A model generated the notes under the pieces. It saw only the letters and a program-made list of their open reading frames with translations, had not been told where the DNA came from and searched no databases. This document shows, one piece after another, positions 63,161 to 64,000 of a DNA stretch of 64,000 nt. The position numbers were made by a program, and so were the translations under genes. How positions within the stretch are numbered: the stretch's first letter is position 1; every line of letters begins with the position of its first letter. Source of the stretch: Bryobacteraceae bacterium (GTDB lineage: Bacteria > Acidobacteriota > Terriglobia > Bryobacterales > Bryobacteraceae); assembly GCA_026002855.1 (NCBI GenBank), contig BPGD01000001.1:3418001-3482000 (forward strand). Direction: 5' to 3'.

Positions 63161-63802
63161 GTGCAGACGATCCGACAGACGGCCAGGGCAGAGCAGACGC
63201 AGCTGAGCGCGGGGACGGTGGCGCGGCTGGTGGAGCGCATTCAGGCACGCGATCCGGAGGCAGTCAGCGAATTTTATCAGCATTCGATCCGGCGCCTGAG
63301 GCTGTTTTTCCGCGCCCGGCGCGTCGATGAGATGCAGGCCGAGGATCTGGCGCAGGATGTTTTCCTCACGGTGCTGGCTCAGGTCGAAGCAGGCGCCTTG
63401 CAAGAGCCGGAACGCCTCTATGGATACATGCGCACCATTGCGCTGAGGGCTTATGCGGCTCATGTGCACGAGGCCGTTCAGGCGCCTGAGACCGTCCCCG
63501 CCAGTGAGACGCCCGAGCGGTTGCGGGACCTGCGAAAGGGGCCCGAGTCGGAGCTGATCGAGCGGGAGCGCTTGGAGTTGGCCCGTCAGGTGCTCGCTTC
63601 GATGAAGCCACGCGAGCGGGAAATCCTGACCCGGTTCTATCTGTATGGTCAGGATCCAGAGACCATCTGCCGCGAGATGGGGCTGACGGCAACCCAATAT
63701 CGGCTGTTGAAGTCACGCGCCAAGGGCCGCTTTGGCGAGCTCGGGAAGAGGAAGCTCGAACGGGGCAGGCTGACTGCATGGCGGGTCCGGTCCGTGGCTT
63801 GA
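63161..63802 (+). CDS. ECF-type RNA polymerase sigma factor
   Basis: The GTG at 63161 has AAGGAGA upstream and gives 213 residues. Region 2 is VERIQARDPEAVSEFYQHSIRRLRLFFRARRVDEMQAEDLAQDVFLTVLAQV with the core-binding and -10-reading helices. Region 4 is QVLASMKPREREILTRFYLYGQDPETICREMGLTATQYRLLKSRAKGRFGEL, the -35-reading helix-turn-helix. There is no region 1 or 3, as in ECF factors. The N-terminal about 20 residues are extra. It is followed 107 bases later by the start of a probable anti-sigma gene. Confidence 0.9.
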   Translation: MQTIRQTARAEQTQLSAGTVARLVERIQARDPEAVSEFYQHSIRRLRLFFRARRVDEMQAEDLAQDVFLTVLAQVEAGALQEPERLYGYMRTIALRAYAAHVHEAVQAPETVPASETPERLRDLRKGPESELIERERLELARQVLASMKPREREILTRFYLYGQDPETICREMGLTATQYRLLKSRAKGRFGELGKRKLERGRLTAWRVRSVA

Positions 63803-63909
63803 GTTGAGGGCGCTCAGGGTACGAGGGTTCCCTAATAGCCGAAGCCGCATTTTTTCTGAGAAGATTCAATCTTTACCTGCACTATCATGGTTGAGGGAGA
63901 AGTCTGACC

Positions 63910-64000
63910 ATGCCGAGCGACAGGTGCAGGTTTACGTCCGAAGAAGAGCTGGAAGAATACTGGTTCGGACGCCTCTCCGAAAGGAGAAAGGCTGAGGTCG
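63910..64000 (+). CDS. Probable anti-sigma factor, 5' part only
   Basis: An ATG at 63910 preceded by GAGGGAGAAG opens a frame that runs off the window: MPSDRCRFTSEEELEEYWFGRLSERRKAEV. The EELEEYWFGRLSE segment resembles the start of putative zinc-finger anti-sigma factors, which normally continue with a HxxxCxxC motif beyond this point. The position after an ECF sigma gene fits. Only 30 residues are visible, so this is a contextual call. Confidence 0.55.
   Translation, partial: MPSDRCRFTSEEELEEYWFGRLSERRKAEV

Overview
The window looks like a high-GC Acidobacteriota chromosome, most likely of the Bryobacterales/Solibacter type. The evidence is family content rather than any marker gene: a VWFA-related protein of the kind abundant in Acidobacteria, two very long Oar-like TonB-dependent receptors with an N-terminal carboxypeptidase-regulatory domain, a CRTAC1/ASPIC-UnbV protein, a PEP-CTERM protein and HipA_2-like proteins. 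Only one RNA gene is seen, a tRNA-Leu(CAA).

Layout. Positions 1-7601 (minus strand) hold a tightly packed nucleoside-salvage operon (NupC transporter, purine and pyrimidine nucleoside phosphorylases, cytidine deaminase, an exported amidohydrolase), preceded by inositol monophosphatase, a divergent Hfq, a VWA protein and a fused MoaD-MoaE molybdopterin synthase. Positions 7637-10091 (plus) hold a thioesterase, a very small penicillin-binding-type transpeptidase and a SpoIID/metallopeptidase protein, translationally coupled. Positions 10059-16320 (minus) hold a DUF1175-like protein, a thioester-bearing alpha-2-macroglobulin, a membrane protein and a macro-domain protein.

Positions 16474-31830 look like a carbohydrate-use region. 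It has a TonB receptor whose signal peptide carries an in-frame TGA, a LacI regulator with an MFS permease, and a divergent second TonB receptor. The LacI-receptor intergenic space contains a TTGACA promoter and three similar palindromes. Downstream are a TPR protein, a GH39-type glycosidase, a glycoamylase/GH144-like hydrolase and a CRTAC1 protein. Positions 31874-40224 are housekeeping: ABC exporter, parvulin, PilZ-like/J-domain fusion, HlyD adaptor, DapA-family aldolase, and a split F0 ATP synthase operon (atpZ-I-B-E) ending in a clear terminator.

Positions 40332-52829 are an accessory island. A tRNA-Leu is followed at once by a tyrosine integrase, a coiled-coil/excisionase-like protein, and then a graveyard of insertion sequences: two inverted IS630 copies with TA target duplications, an intact IS481-like element, an IS5/IS1182-like element, and IS3 remnants. 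A PEP-CTERM gene and a PilZ gene sit among them. Positions 52830-64000 return to chromosomal genes: an NfrB-like glycosyltransferase with an MshEN-type N-terminus and its outer-membrane partner, a very large multi-PAS hybrid histidine kinase, a three-gene cluster of HipA_2-like putative pseudokinases, and an ECF sigma factor with the start of a probable anti-sigma factor.

All calls come from reading translated sequence and DNA by eye. No database search was possible, so family names are recognition calls and start codons are judged from signal peptides, ribosome-binding sites and overlaps.
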